A stretch of 64,000 nucleotides of DNA from Chitinophaga polysaccharea (GTDB lineage Bacteria > Bacteroidota > Bacteroidia > Chitinophagales > Chitinophagaceae), in the NCBI RefSeq assembly GCF_902150045.1, contig NZ_CABFVU010000002.1, forward strand, positions 124,001 to 188,000, in the 5' to 3' direction. This document shows, piece by piece, positions 12,001-17,508 of this stretch. The notes under the pieces are model-generated. The model ran no database searches. It was not told where the DNA came from and was given only the letters and a program-made list of their open reading frames with translations. The position numbers were made by a program, and so were the translations under genes. Within the stretch, counting starts at the first letter, position 1. Each line of letters opens with the position of its first letter.

Positions 12001-12228
12001 AACGGCGATGGAAAGAACGATAAGTTCATTATCATCGGCATCCTGAGATACCCCAATTCTTCCCTGTTTATTTATAACCGCTGGGGAAGTATGGTGTACC
12101 AGTCGAAGAATTACCAGAACGAATGGACCGGTGATTCCCTGAATGAAGGCACTTATTATTACATACTCAAGCTGAATACACCAACGGGCGAACGAAGCTA
12201 CAAAGGCTGGATTGAGCTGCTTCGATAG
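1..12228 (+). CDS. Giant DUF11-repeat surface protein with T9SS type B C-terminal signal (5' end outside window)
   Basis: The frame is open from the first base, so the gene begins upstream of the window; at least 4075 residues are encoded. I count about 30 DUF11-type beta-sandwich repeats of roughly 125 residues. Each opens with a variant of KSGPA..AGxxxxYTITVTNxGPSDA, has a W[TS]A strand in the middle and ends near NTA. One different Ig/cadherin-like domain (about bases 541-825, core SGNVLTNDSD) interrupts the array after the first repeat. The last ~90 residues (ITPNGDGKNDKF, then NRWG and a GWIELLR end) are the gliding-motility-associated CHU_C domain, which in known T9SS cargo acts as a type B secretion and anchoring signal. 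Cysteine is nearly absent: I see three, all in the first 270 residues. The likely role is a secreted or surface filamentous adhesin, by analogy with SprB-like proteins. Function is inferred from architecture; the ligand is unknown. No PorP/SprF-type gene follows. Confidence 0.93.
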   Translation, partial: TAVIADTANASTNVTLQPNTSATLVWTISNGNCAASNDTVVLNYIRQADLKITKSDAGNTYKTGSPLTYTLTIENLGPSDVSGLQIQDLLPAKMENASWTSSVSGTAVSVQPAAGTGPSVNATGNLPFATGNRIVITVTGTVAATAIGGDAINNTASVVSPADMPDPVAANNSSTVSSIVPNNPPVAVTDNYTTTRDVPVSGNVLTNDSDPENQPITVTTTLIEQPAYGTVIQNADGTFTYTPAAGAVGTDSYRYQVCDNQGACAIGIVNIVVKAGVIDLSVTKTASPANATAGLPLTYTITVTNNGPSTISQGETFTVNDSLPDGFIANNYTPSEGIYSAGNASWTGVLLPPGKSVTLTIAGKVEGRYTGTGLTNTVKAIPPASTTDSTPATSTLVTPVGRSVEVKVTKTDNTATYTAGTSTTYQISVRNTGPSDLTGATFRDPLPAGVTTASWTANTTGGSQSATSGSGAINEQVNLPAGSEIVYTLTIDIPSGFTGSLTNTASIDVPSGYNNINPSGNTASDTDTPDPKTDIDIAKTGPASATAGTSISYQLLIVNNGPSDVANVVIADQLPAQIQNPVWTVTAGGSATTSVPGGNGAVNFTAGLPAGAGNTITVNINGTIDPAATGSVSNTATATPPAGTPVSSNTVNTTLINTTGLTLVKQGPATGHVAAGEPVNYVLRLVNAGPSNATGITITDVVPAAITNTSWTVTTTGAAAVATGGVSGGNGNNVSTIVNIPAGAGNAVLVRINGIVSPGAVDTLTNTATAELPGDTIVTAVNKTVVDNKPGLQIVKAGPATADAGTEITYTITVSNTGPSNAMQAIVTDEVAPALLTNVSWTATASGNAVINSGANGNGNTILLNANIPAGNNNKVTIIVRGTIRPGATGNINNTASVAATDQPPVNSEEIITKINNRPGLTLTKSGPATADAGGAIDYLLQINNGGPSDAFKVTLFDTLPVPVQNPVLTVTTKGTASYLTAEINNGILQLVGDIPAGDSNYILIHVSGRINPSFSGPITNRAVAGTEGGTQVPSDPVVTNVVNSPRVELSKSAPDTAVAGQAVTYTLTATNSGLSDAVNVVITDVVPASLSNTQWTATVMGGAVITSGASGTGNTVNVTGNIPAGAGQAIVITVQGTLASSATGTLSNHFTANVNGNTITSDTVQTHITSKPELQITKTAATTLSAGGRIRYVVQVRNTGVSDATGVNISDNVNAIVQNTSWATTTGGGAVITTGNTGNGNTVAVTANIPTGGNVTVTIDGIVSAAATGTLENTATAAVTGAPTVEANVTTLITNDPAINISKTGPSQVKAGEQVSYQLVITNFGVSNARGIVIQDIVPAAVKNVKWTSSLTGSGNITSGATGTGNNVTMNADLDAGTGNYIFINITGTLASSYTGTLMNAAAVAVPGKDTVRSDSITTTVINAPGIQVVKSAPDTIPAGSNITFTVTVTNIGPSDAQAIAIADVVPAAVQNVTWSAVTAGNASVQTGAGNGNNITINGAIAAGAGNSIILTVHGTVNPAATGDIRNTATVTPAGSTPVSSNETTTHIGKQVALLLSKTGPASVSAGARIVYQITLHNNGPSNATGLQIRDTVPVAVGNVTWTAVATGNAVIHGSSSDAGNLVNLSADLAAGATANSIVITVEGTVDPAYTGAPLRNIAYVTSPDLPVTLTDTLNTAVNSQPGIVLTKNGPGSAFSGDTITYTIRVSNTGPSDAKGIAITDVINPAILQPVWTATVAGAGTTVSSNSGTGDIQLTADIPASAGHAVDITVTGKLDPEFAGAQVVNTVTATIPGQAPVTAAVTTITSRKAVLRVVKSGPASAVAGERVSYTIKVTNEGPSNVSGATISDIIPAGILQPTWTAVANGAGSFVSAGSGTGNVTLQANIAAGSGSIDIVVNGTLDPATVSGTNITNTVTVTPPPDMTNTNPATSSVVTNVKKEADLVIVKSGPANIAAGQQITYKLVVTNNGISNVDVASITDVVPASIHITNVSAMAGGNAIAGSPVITGNTVTLNASIAAGPDNTVMVTITGTVDPSASGTIVNTTTVNVPSTVTETNPANNTSSISTNVTTDLGLQVSKSGPASVNVNDQITYTIVLSNNGLSDANEVFITDNVPADITGVTWSAVVSGNASMVNLSGSGSVSNERASLGASNSGTITITITGTVSPLAATTITNTVTASAGTSKVSTVVTSVNNSADLRINKTAPAVIAAGKQITYVITVTNAGPANATGATITDNVPAGITNVSWTAVGTGGATVNNGNGNGNAISLTGNIPANSGVITITVEGMVDPAFNGILTNTAAATPPAGVTDPTPATVSVNTQVTSAPGLSVLKSGPAQIAGGDTVRYTIDIRNNGPSVANGTSIRDSIPVELKNVRWSATSTNATIISGGTGTGNSLQIAGNIPVGGLIRVTIAGNTDPAFTGNIMNRAVAESNGQSVLSNEVNTQVINRPAIGISKSGPASVAAGAPLAYTITVTNTGVSTAQGITVTDVLPSALKNAVWSATASGAAAISGGNLSNQTGNVSFQATIPPGSANTIQVTVNGTADPAASGELVNIAAVTPVTGAALTDTVTTVIKILSGIRLVKAAPDTVAAGNAISYSIDVYNDGPSDATNIVIADTLPAGLQNVRWSASAVGTASINGGNLQQQPGNVNFTAGIPAGNGNAIHIVVTATVPSSQTGSLTNQARANAGGVDYPSNQVVTQISSKPGIQLTKSGPPTAAAGSTISYNLVLSNNGPSDALNVTVADVLPAELQNPVWSATAQGTAGINGGNIVNRAGNVSFTANVPAGADNRVVVSVSGTIPASFSGNITNIAAYSLNAVSTNTAPVITKVDKRATIRINKSAPDSITAGGIINYTLLVANAGPSDADSITITDLVPAAVQQVTWNAAATGGTLIGAASGTGNNVSVRGSIPAGAGNNILVTITGTVAPGLSGIIQNKALVSISGNIVSGDSVNTHILNKPGVQFTKSGPQKAIAGSNVSYVIDLGNQGPSDLVNAAVTDVVPPQITNVTWAVTTRGTATLAAGTPVTGVGNRISFSGDVPAGTANGIRVTISGKIDPEYEGNITNTATATDNRGNEYTSVTGMTVVKEAVIKLDKIGPAAVKAGSSISYVITASNQGLSDVKGFTITDVVPAAIANVSWTAVASGNAQVTTPAAGTGNSIQLQGDIAAGAGNTIQITVNGSIAAGATGVIMNTAGGRTAGGDTVSSPTVTTNIQNAPGISIVKVAPQTVNAGDSLQYVITVSNTGPSDAHNVKISDIVPATLTGVSWTAITAGNAQITGAAAGTGNTVNLTADIAAGNGNTLQLRITGKTAAGLRDSIVNTASATDTGGKTVTSSVTTQAIGKSVLAITKTGNAEVNAGDSVHYVITATNAGPSDAAGVSIRDAVPVAITGVTWTAIANGASQVNSGASGSGNQVLVTGNIAAGNGNAIVVNVSGVVPAGATVTALSNIATLKPSAGDSMPSIPVITTVTRKPSLRIVKQAVATAVAGDSLQYNITVTNDGPSDATGIQISDVVSDTLSGVSWTATTTGAAQITGSNSGSGDVLLNGNISAGPGNAINIKISGKINTTFTGSITNIANAKDANNQTVTATATTQVSSRSQLGIVKTGPARVNAGDTIRYVIIASNTGPSAAAGINITDVVDAAITQVTWTATANGTSQVTAGATGSGNNIVVTGNLEASSANTIQVNIKGIIPEDAEITGVTNTATVKQGTGTPVPSDPVTTEIVPGIRKLDLSVTKSGPVQLMENDSITYIIVARNGGPAAGDGAVITDILPANIEGAYIRSVTVSGGAGNVQTTNAGNVVKATIGTLPAEAAVTIVITGKVNSTVQLRNQAVIAAPAGTVDTASANNTSATVITTVSAIPTADLQLQKELLSTAPMQVGSKADFVLTLNNAGPFSATRIEVRDTLKDNLDIINGFDAGIGEVTYDPATRILVWRLDSLVLTRTATLKYTTRITNTGDVINSATATSLLPDPDPSNNIAVSKVVTVTGDDILVPNVITPNGDGKNDKFIIIGILRYPNSSLFIYNRWGSMVYQSKNYQNEWTGDSLNEGTYYYILKLNTPTGERSYKGWIELLR
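826..11960 (+). repeat. Tandem array of ~29 DUF11 repeats within the giant surface protein
   Basis: The repeats have a period of about 375-390 bases and are recognisable at protein level by the recurrent GPSDA..ITD.VPA..xNV.WTA pattern. At DNA level they are diverged: I saw no long identical blocks, so the array is old or kept diverse rather than recently amplified. The final two units (from about 11185) are the most divergent and lead into the T9SS domain. Confidence 0.85.
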
Positions 12229-12250
12229 CTAAAAACTGATAATTACGGAA

Positions 12251-12280
12251 GAAACCGGGTATTTTACCCGGTTTCTTTTT
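12251..12280 (+). terminator. Rho-independent terminator after the giant surface protein gene
   Basis: A perfect 11-bp stem (GAAACCGGGTA / TACCCGGTTTC) with a 3-base loop is followed by TTTTT. It lies 22 bases after the stop codon and separates the giant gene from the downstream receptor operon. Confidence 0.88.
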
Positions 12281-12286
12281 ATTGTA

Positions 12287-12318
12287 TTTGGTTTATAACA
12301 TAAACTAGTTTATGTTTG
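12287..12318 (+). promoter_or_regulatory. Bacteroidota promoter overlapped by a 20-bp perfect palindrome
   Basis: A TTTG element at 12287-12290 and TATGTTTG at 12311-12318 are separated by 20 bases, matching the Bacteroidota -33/-7 consensus. The perfect palindrome AACATAAACTAGTTTATGTT occupies 12297-12316, filling the spacer and overlapping the -7 box. This geometry suits a dimeric repressor blocking the promoter of the TonB-receptor gene, whose ATG lies 21 bases further on. The binding protein is unknown. Confidence 0.6.
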
Positions 12319-12339
12319 ATCTATAATTAATCCCTTCAT

Positions 12340-14496
12340 ATGTCCAACATCAGCCGGTATCTGTGTCTCTTCATTTTTACACCCTTATTCTCATTGGCAC
12401 AGAATAAGATCAGCGGTAAAGTGACCGACAGCAAAAAGCATCCCCTGCCAGGCGTGAACATCGCATTAAAAGGGTCCTACGACGGCGCTACTACTGCGGC
12501 GGACGGCTCTTTTTCCTTTCCTACCACGGCTACCGGCGACCAGCTATTATCCGCCTCGCTTACAGGTTACCAGACGCTGGAGTTGAAAATAAATACCGCA
12601 GCAGGGGAGCAGCTGAACATTGTGCTGAAGAGTGCGGTAAACGCGTTACGTGTGGTAACCATTTCGGCCGGCAGCTTTGAAGCCAGCGACGATAAGAAAG
12701 GCACGGTATTGAAACCGCTGGATATTGTAACTACGGCCGGCGCCGGCGCCGATATTGCCAATGCCATCAAAACATTACCAGGCGCCCAGCAAACCAACGA
12801 TCGCGAAGGGCTGTTTGTACGGGGTGGTACAGGTTATGAAACGCAAACCCTGATTGATGGCATGCTGGTAAGGAATCCTTTTTACAGCAGCCTGCCGGAT
12901 ATCCCGGGCCGTGGCCGCTTTTCCCCATTCCTGTTTAAGGGCACCACCTTCAGCAGTGGTGGCTACTCCGCGCAGTATGGCCAGGGATTGTCGTCTGCGC
13001 TTATCCTCGAATCTATCGATCTGCCCGAACGCTCTTCTTCCACAGTGGGCGTATCTGTAATAGGTGTGAATGCAGGGCTGGACAATCTCTCAAAAGATAA
13101 AAAAACATCCTACGGGATAGAGGCAGACTATACTAACCTCGCGCCTTACTTTAATATTATTAAGCCTAAGAATGCACCCAATCTCGGCCCTGAAATTATT
13201 GGCACCTCCGTTAATTTCCGGCGCAAAACCTCCCGTACGGGCATGCTCAAATTTTATGGCTACGGGAACTGGACCAAAATGGGATTCAACTCCAACAGCC
13301 TGGAATACCCGGGCTATACGGAATCTTTTAAGCTGCATAACAATAACGTATATACGAATCTTACTTACCGGGAAAACATCGGCCGCGACTGGCACCTGTA
13401 TATTGGGGCTTCTTTCAGCAGTAATACTGATAATATTGATGCAGATACCTTACAGAAAAATCCCGGGCCCTCACTGATCAAAGTACAGTCGAACCTTAGC
13501 CAGAGCAGGGTGATGTTTTATAAGAACCTCGGCCGCTTCTCCGTATTGCGATTCGGCGGTGAATACCAGTATGCAGAAGAAAGGTCTGCCTTTAACCGGA
13601 ACAAAGCCAATTTTACAGATAATTACACGGCTGCTTTTGCAGAAGGGGATATTTATTTTACGCCCAGCTTTGTAGGGCGTGTAGGCGGCCGAGCGGAATA
13701 CAGTTCTGTTCTTGGTGAAATGAACTTTGCGCCCCGTGTGTCGCTGGCCTACAAAGTAAATAACTTCAGCCAGTTCTCTGTGGCTTATGGTGATTATTAC
13801 CAGAAGCCGGAGCCACAATATATCCGGTTCGACCGCAACCTTGGTTATATGAAAGCCACACACTACATCCTCAGTTATCAACGGGTGGCTACTGATTATA
13901 CTTTCCGTACAGAAGTGTTTTATAAGAAGTATGCCGACCTGGTAAAAACAGTGCCAACGTATAACAACAATGGCAGCGGATATGCCCAGGGTGTAGAGTT
14001 ATTCTGGCGCGACAGGAAAACTTTTAAAAATGTGGATTACTGGATCTCCTATTCTTACCTGGATACAAAACGCGATTACCTGAACTATCCGTTCCGGGTG
14101 CAACCAGATTTCGCGGCCAATCACACCGCCAGCATTGTGTACAAACATTTCCTGCCCAAACTCAGTACCAACCTGGGATTAACGTATTCATTTGCAACAG
14201 GCCGTCCTTATTATAATCCAAATCAGCCCACAGATAAGTTTATGTCCGACCGCACAATGACCTATAACTCCGTGGGAGTGAGCGCCAGTTACCTGACTAA
14301 TATCCGGAAAGCGTTTACCATTTTTGTATTATCCGTAAGCAACGTATTGGGCAATAAACAGGTGTTCGGCTATCATTACTCCTCCGATGGTTTACGCAGG
14401 GATGAGGTAGTTCCCAACGTACCAAGATTTATTTACCTGGGTATGTTCATGAATTTCGGAATCGACAGAAGACAGGATGTTATTAATAACCTCTAA
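12340..14496 (+). CDS. TonB-dependent receptor-like outer membrane protein
   Basis: The 718-residue product starts with a signal peptide ending near FSLAQ. A carboxypeptidase-regulatory-like beta-sandwich follows (about residues 24-95, KISGKVTDSKKHPLPGVNI), then a plug domain (about 125-230, with LFVRGGTGYETQTLIDGM), then a beta-barrel with alternating aromatic strands. It probably sits in the outer membrane as a gated transporter or assembly barrel. It is shorter than typical SusC proteins, and no SusD-like partner follows. The next gene, encoding an exported TPR-like protein, begins 11 bases downstream and is probably co-transcribed. The gene has its own promoter with an overlapping palindrome, so regulation by a repressor is likely. 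The substrate cannot be read from the sequence; some family members are described only as outer membrane beta-barrel proteins. Confidence 0.85.
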   Translation: MSNISRYLCLFIFTPLFSLAQNKISGKVTDSKKHPLPGVNIALKGSYDGATTAADGSFSFPTTATGDQLLSASLTGYQTLELKINTAAGEQLNIVLKSAVNALRVVTISAGSFEASDDKKGTVLKPLDIVTTAGAGADIANAIKTLPGAQQTNDREGLFVRGGTGYETQTLIDGMLVRNPFYSSLPDIPGRGRFSPFLFKGTTFSSGGYSAQYGQGLSSALILESIDLPERSSSTVGVSVIGVNAGLDNLSKDKKTSYGIEADYTNLAPYFNIIKPKNAPNLGPEIIGTSVNFRRKTSRTGMLKFYGYGNWTKMGFNSNSLEYPGYTESFKLHNNNVYTNLTYRENIGRDWHLYIGASFSSNTDNIDADTLQKNPGPSLIKVQSNLSQSRVMFYKNLGRFSVLRFGGEYQYAEERSAFNRNKANFTDNYTAAFAEGDIYFTPSFVGRVGGRAEYSSVLGEMNFAPRVSLAYKVNNFSQFSVAYGDYYQKPEPQYIRFDRNLGYMKATHYILSYQRVATDYTFRTEVFYKKYADLVKTVPTYNNNGSGYAQGVELFWRDRKTFKNVDYWISYSYLDTKRDYLNYPFRVQPDFAANHTASIVYKHFLPKLSTNLGLTYSFATGRPYYNPNQPTDKFMSDRTMTYNSVGVSASYLTNIRKAFTIFVLSVSNVLGNKQVFGYHYSSDGLRRDEVVPNVPRFIYLGMFMNFGIDRRQDVINNL

Positions 14497-14507
14497 TCAC
14501 AATAAAT

Positions 14508-15158
14508 ATGAAACGACTCTTTCTTGCTTTTTTATTTACCGGTAGCCTGGCTACGGTTGCCGTTGCGCAAAGCGCTCAATACACAGAAGCCATGACAAAG
14601 CAAACGTCTGACCTGGACAGCAGCAGTACTTTTACCCAGGAGGCGTTACAACAAAAGGCCAACACTTTTGAACGTATTGCTGATGCGGAAAAAAGCCAGT
14701 GGCTGCCTTATTACTATGCAGCCTATATGCAGGTGATGCAGGCATTTACACTGAAAGACAAAAGCCAGATAGATCCGCTGGCAGATAAGGCAGAAAGTAA
14801 CCTGGATAAAGCGGAAGCGCTAAGCCCTAAGAATTCAGAAATTGCATGTATCCGTTCACTGGTAGCTACCGCCCGGTTAACAGTAGACCCTATGACGCGT
14901 GGTATGAAGTTTGGGCCGGAAGCCGCTGCCCAGCTTGAACAGGCGAAAAGCCTCAATCCGGAAAATCCTCGGATCTATATGTTAGAGGGACAATCCTTAT
15001 TATTTACACCTGAACAATGGGGTGGCAGTAAATCAAAAGCGAAAACGACACTGGAACTGGCACTGGAAAAATTTGCGGCATTCAAGCCGGAAAGCAGTAT
15101 CGCGCCACATTGGGGAGAAACATATACCCGCAAACTGCTGGAACAAAGTCAGAAATAG
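14508..15158 (+). CDS. Exported TPR-like protein, function unknown
   Basis: The 216-residue product has a signal peptide (MKRLFLAFLFTGSLATVAVAQ) and then an all-helical region rich in alanine and leucine. Helix-turn-helix periodicity such as LDKAEALSPKNSEI and LEQAKSLNPENPRIYMLEG is characteristic of tetratricopeptide-like repeats (about residues 95-200). It is likely periplasmic. It follows the receptor gene by 11 bases, so a scaffold or accessory role for that barrel is plausible, but no specific family name can be given. A 44-bp palindrome lies between this gene and the next. Confidence 0.75.
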   Translation: MKRLFLAFLFTGSLATVAVAQSAQYTEAMTKQTSDLDSSSTFTQEALQQKANTFERIADAEKSQWLPYYYAAYMQVMQAFTLKDKSQIDPLADKAESNLDKAEALSPKNSEIACIRSLVATARLTVDPMTRGMKFGPEAAAQLEQAKSLNPENPRIYMLEGQSLLFTPEQWGGSKSKAKTTLELALEKFAAFKPESSIAPHWGETYTRKLLEQSQK

Positions 15159-15183
15159 CAAGGTAGTATATTACCGGATATTT

Positions 15184-15227
15184 AGTTATTTTGTTTCCCT
15201 GGTATTTACCATGGAAACAAAATAGCT
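15184..15227. promoter_or_regulatory. 44-bp imperfect palindrome upstream of winged-helix gene
   Basis: The arms 15184-15204 and 15207-15227 are complementary except for one G-T pair and one mismatch, around a TT centre. The right arm is not followed by a T run, so a terminator is unlikely. Its place 34 bases before the start of a small winged-helix regulator suggests an autoregulatory operator. It could alternatively be an RNA hairpin at the end of the receptor/TPR transcript. Confidence 0.5.
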
Positions 15228-15261
15228 GAATATCAAAATAACTGTATAAGAAATTAAGCTC

Positions 15262-15558
15262 ATGGACTTTAAAGATCTGGACCCGGTATTACATTCACAA
15301 TTGAGGCTGGCTATTATGTCCGTGTTGATCAGTGAAGAAGAAGCAGAATTTACACTGTTGAAAGAAAAAACAAATGCGACTGCAGGCAACCTGAGCGTGC
15401 AGATTAATAAGTTACGCGATGCGGAATATATTTCTGTAGTGAAACAGTTTAAAGACAACTATCCGCAAACCATCTGTAAAATAACACCCGCCGGCAGGAA
15501 AGCCTTCGGAAATTATGTTACTTCTATTCAATCTTACCTGAAAACGGGTAAGTCATAA
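15262..15558 (+). CDS. Small winged-helix transcriptional regulator (HTH_34-like)
   Basis: The 98-residue product is essentially one winged-helix domain. Helices LHSQLRLAIMSVL and FTLLKEKT are followed by the recognition helix ATAGNLSVQINKLRDAEYI and a wing YPQTICKITPAGRKAF. This is the pattern of the MarR/ArsR-like HTH_34 group, which lacks a ligand domain. It probably binds DNA as a dimer. A 44-bp palindrome 34 bases upstream is a good candidate operator. The gene ends 2 bases before the oppositely oriented pdxA, leaving no room for a separate terminator. Confidence 0.82.
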   Translation: MDFKDLDPVLHSQLRLAIMSVLISEEEAEFTLLKEKTNATAGNLSVQINKLRDAEYISVVKQFKDNYPQTICKITPAGRKAFGNYVTSIQSYLKTGKS

Positions 15559-15560
15559 AG

Positions 15561-16622
15561 CTATTCAGACGCCAGCTCTGTTTTCTTCAGCGGGTTCCGG
15601 GTATTTTCTGCATAGCGCTGCCGCTGTTCCAGTATTTCCAGGCAGGTGAAGATAGCTTGTCTGAAAGAATCAGGGTCTGCCAGGTTTTTACCGGCAATAT
15701 CGAAGGCGGTGCCATGATCGGGGGAAGTACGTACAATACCCAATCCGGCGGTATAATTAATGCCATTGCCGCTGGCCAGCGATTTAAATGGAATAAGACC
15801 CTGGTCGTGGTACATAGCCAGTACACCATCAAACTGTCTGAACATTTCCCTTGCAAAGAAGGCATCGGCGCTATATGGTCCGAAACAGAGGATCCCATTG
15901 CCTTTAGCGTGCCGGATGGCAGGGATAATATGATCAATTTCTTCCCGGCCTATCAACCCTTCATCGCCGGCATGCGGGTTGAGCCCCAATACCGCGATCC
16001 TTGGCTGGTCTACGCCGAAATCCTTAACCAGGCTATCTCTCATCAGGTGCAGCTTGCCCAGGATGTTTTCTTTAGTGACGTATTTTGCTACATCGGCCAG
16101 GGGCACGTGTTCCGTGAGAAGCCCCACGCGCATATTATCAGCGGTCATAAACATGAGTACATCCTTTGCATTAAAGGAATCCCTCAGGTAAGGAGTGTGA
16201 CCGGTATAGTTAAAGGTGCTGCTTTGAATATTGTTTTTATGGATGGGGGCTGTTACCAGGCCGGAGATATATCCATCCTTTAAACAGTTGATGGCAGCTT
16301 CCAGTGCCCGGGCAGCGTATTTGCCGCCGGTTTCATTCAGTACTCCGGGGGTGATCTGAACTTCCTCTTCCCAGCAGTTATACACGTTCACCTGCTTGTG
16401 ATTCAGCCGGGTAAAGTCTTTGATGCTCTGGTAGTTGAAATTATTTTCATTCATCAGCTTCCGGTAAAAGTTGATGGTTTTGTTGGACGCGAAGATCACC
16501 GGCGTACAAAATTCCATCATACGCGTGTCCATAAAGGTTTTGATAATGATTTCGGCGCCTATGCTGTTGATGTCACCGATGGTGATACCGATTACCGGTT
16601 TGTTGATCTGGGTAGTACTCAT
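15561..16622 (-). CDS. pdxA: 4-hydroxythreonine-4-phosphate dehydrogenase
   Basis: PdxA oxidises 4-phosphohydroxy-L-threonine with NAD in the DXP-dependent route to pyridoxal 5'-phosphate. The product (353 residues) opens with KPVIGITIGDINSIGAEI and carries LVTAPIHKN, GLNPHAGDEGLIG and YHDQGLIPFKSL, which hold the family's metal-binding histidines and substrate-binding residues. The open frame extends five codons further (to 16637), but a TATATTTG box at 16652-16645 would put the transcript start at about that position. I therefore choose the ATG at 16622 (MSTTQINK). It is divergent from rsmA; pdxA and rsmA are neighbours in many bacteria. Confidence 0.95.
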   Translation of the reverse strand: MSTTQINKPVIGITIGDINSIGAEIIIKTFMDTRMMEFCTPVIFASNKTINFYRKLMNENNFNYQSIKDFTRLNHKQVNVYNCWEEEVQITPGVLNETGGKYAARALEAAINCLKDGYISGLVTAPIHKNNIQSSTFNYTGHTPYLRDSFNAKDVLMFMTADNMRVGLLTEHVPLADVAKYVTKENILGKLHLMRDSLVKDFGVDQPRIAVLGLNPHAGDEGLIGREEIDHIIPAIRHAKGNGILCFGPYSADAFFAREMFRQFDGVLAMYHDQGLIPFKSLASGNGINYTAGLGIVRTSPDHGTAFDIAGKNLADPDSFRQAIFTCLEILEQRQRYAENTRNPLKKTELASE

Positions 16623-16644
16623 GCTGAATTGCCTCAATGAATGG

Positions 16645-16652
16645 CAAATATA
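16645..16652 (-). promoter_or_regulatory. -7 box of the pdxA promoter
   Basis: TATATTTG on the minus strand matches TAnnTTTG and lies 22 bases before the pdxA ATG. A clear TTTG -33 element is not visible. Confidence 0.55.
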
Positions 16653-16735
16653 AAGTATTTAGCGGTTAGCTTTCAGCTTTTAGCCGGCAGCCTCCTCAAA
16701 AGCTAAAAGGCAGGGGCTAAAAGGTAATAATACTT

Positions 16736-16743
16736 TATCTTTG
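16736..16743 (+). promoter_or_regulatory. -7 box of the rsmA promoter
   Basis: TATCTTTG matches TAnnTTTG. The upstream frame position TTG at 16741 lies inside this box, which rules it out as a start codon and supports the ATG at 16753. Upstream (16677-16724) are three short CTTTTAGC/GCTAAAAG copies that can pair into a hairpin. Confidence 0.55.
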
Positions 16744-16752
16744 CGCTTCACA

Positions 16753-17508
16753 ATGTATACACTAAAAAAATCACTCGGCCAGCACTTTCTCACAGATGAA
16801 AACATCTCGAGAAAGATTGTGGAGTCGCTACCTGTAATCGACGGCCAGCAAGTGCTGGAGGTGGGCCCTGGCGGGGGCGCCATCACAAAATACCTGTTGC
16901 AGCTGCCCGGTATCCGTTTTAAAGCCATAGAACTGGATAAGGAGAAGGTGGAGTTCCTGGAAAAAACATATCCTGTCATCAAAGGTAAGCTGATCAATGA
17001 AAGCATCCTCGATGCAGCCCTGCCTTTTGAAGGCCCGTTCCGCCTGATCGGCAACTTCCCCTATAATATTTCTACCCAGATCATGTTCAAGGTGCTGGAC
17101 TGGCGCCAGCAGGTGGATGTGGTTGTAGGAATGTTCCAGAAAGAGGTGGCGCAACGTATTGCAGCACCCCATGGGAACAAGGAATATGGTATCCTGAGCG
17201 TATTGTTACAGGCTTATTATAAGATTGAATATTTGTTTGAAGTACATGAAAACTGCTTCAATCCGCCGCCCAAAGTAAAATCTGCTGTGATCCGCCTTAC
17301 CCGGCTGGAGCAACCGGCAGATATTGCCTCTGAGCGCAAATTTTTTGTACTGGTGAAAACGGCTTTCGGCCAGCGGCGCAAGCAATTGCGTAATCCGCTT
17401 AAAACGATGTTCGACAAGGAGCTGTTAGCACAGGATCCCATCTTTACAAAAAGAGCAGAGGAGCTAAGTGTGGCTGATTTTGCAGCATTATCCCATAAGA
17501 TGATATGA
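16753..17508 (+). CDS. rsmA: 16S rRNA (adenine(1518)-N6/adenine(1519)-N6)-dimethyltransferase
   Basis: RsmA (KsgA) dimethylates two adjacent adenosines in the 3' hairpin of 16S rRNA late in 30S assembly. The 251-residue product begins [17 protein letters not shown] and has the SAM-binding loop [15 protein letters not shown] and the catalytic motif GNFPYNIS. The C-terminal helical domain contains [13 protein letters not shown]. The start at 16753 is chosen because the upstream TTG overlaps the promoter box. The stop overlaps the next gene by 4 bases (ATGA), so the two are translationally coupled. Confidence 0.96.
   Translation: MYTLKKSLGQHFLTDENISRKIVESLPVIDGQQVLEVGPGGGAITKYLLQLPGIRFKAIELDKEKVEFLEKTYPVIKGKLINESILDAALPFEGPFRLIGNFPYNISTQIMFKVLDWRQQVDVVVGMFQKEVAQRIAAPHGNKEYGILSVLLQAYYKIEYLFEVHENCFNPPPKVKSAVIRLTRLEQPADIASERKFFVLVKTAFGQRRKQLRNPLKTMFDKELLAQDPIFTKRAEELSVADFAALSHKMI

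Noticed and set aside
16664..16724. Repeats of GCTTTTAGC/GCTAAAAG between pdxA and rsmA as an operator
   Set aside because: Similar simple AGCTTTTAGC strings occur in other gaps here (about 51886), so they may be low-complexity background; kept only as a note.
16741..16752. Upstream TTG start of rsmA
   Set aside because: It sits in the TATCTTTG promoter box; the ATG at 16753 matches the family start.
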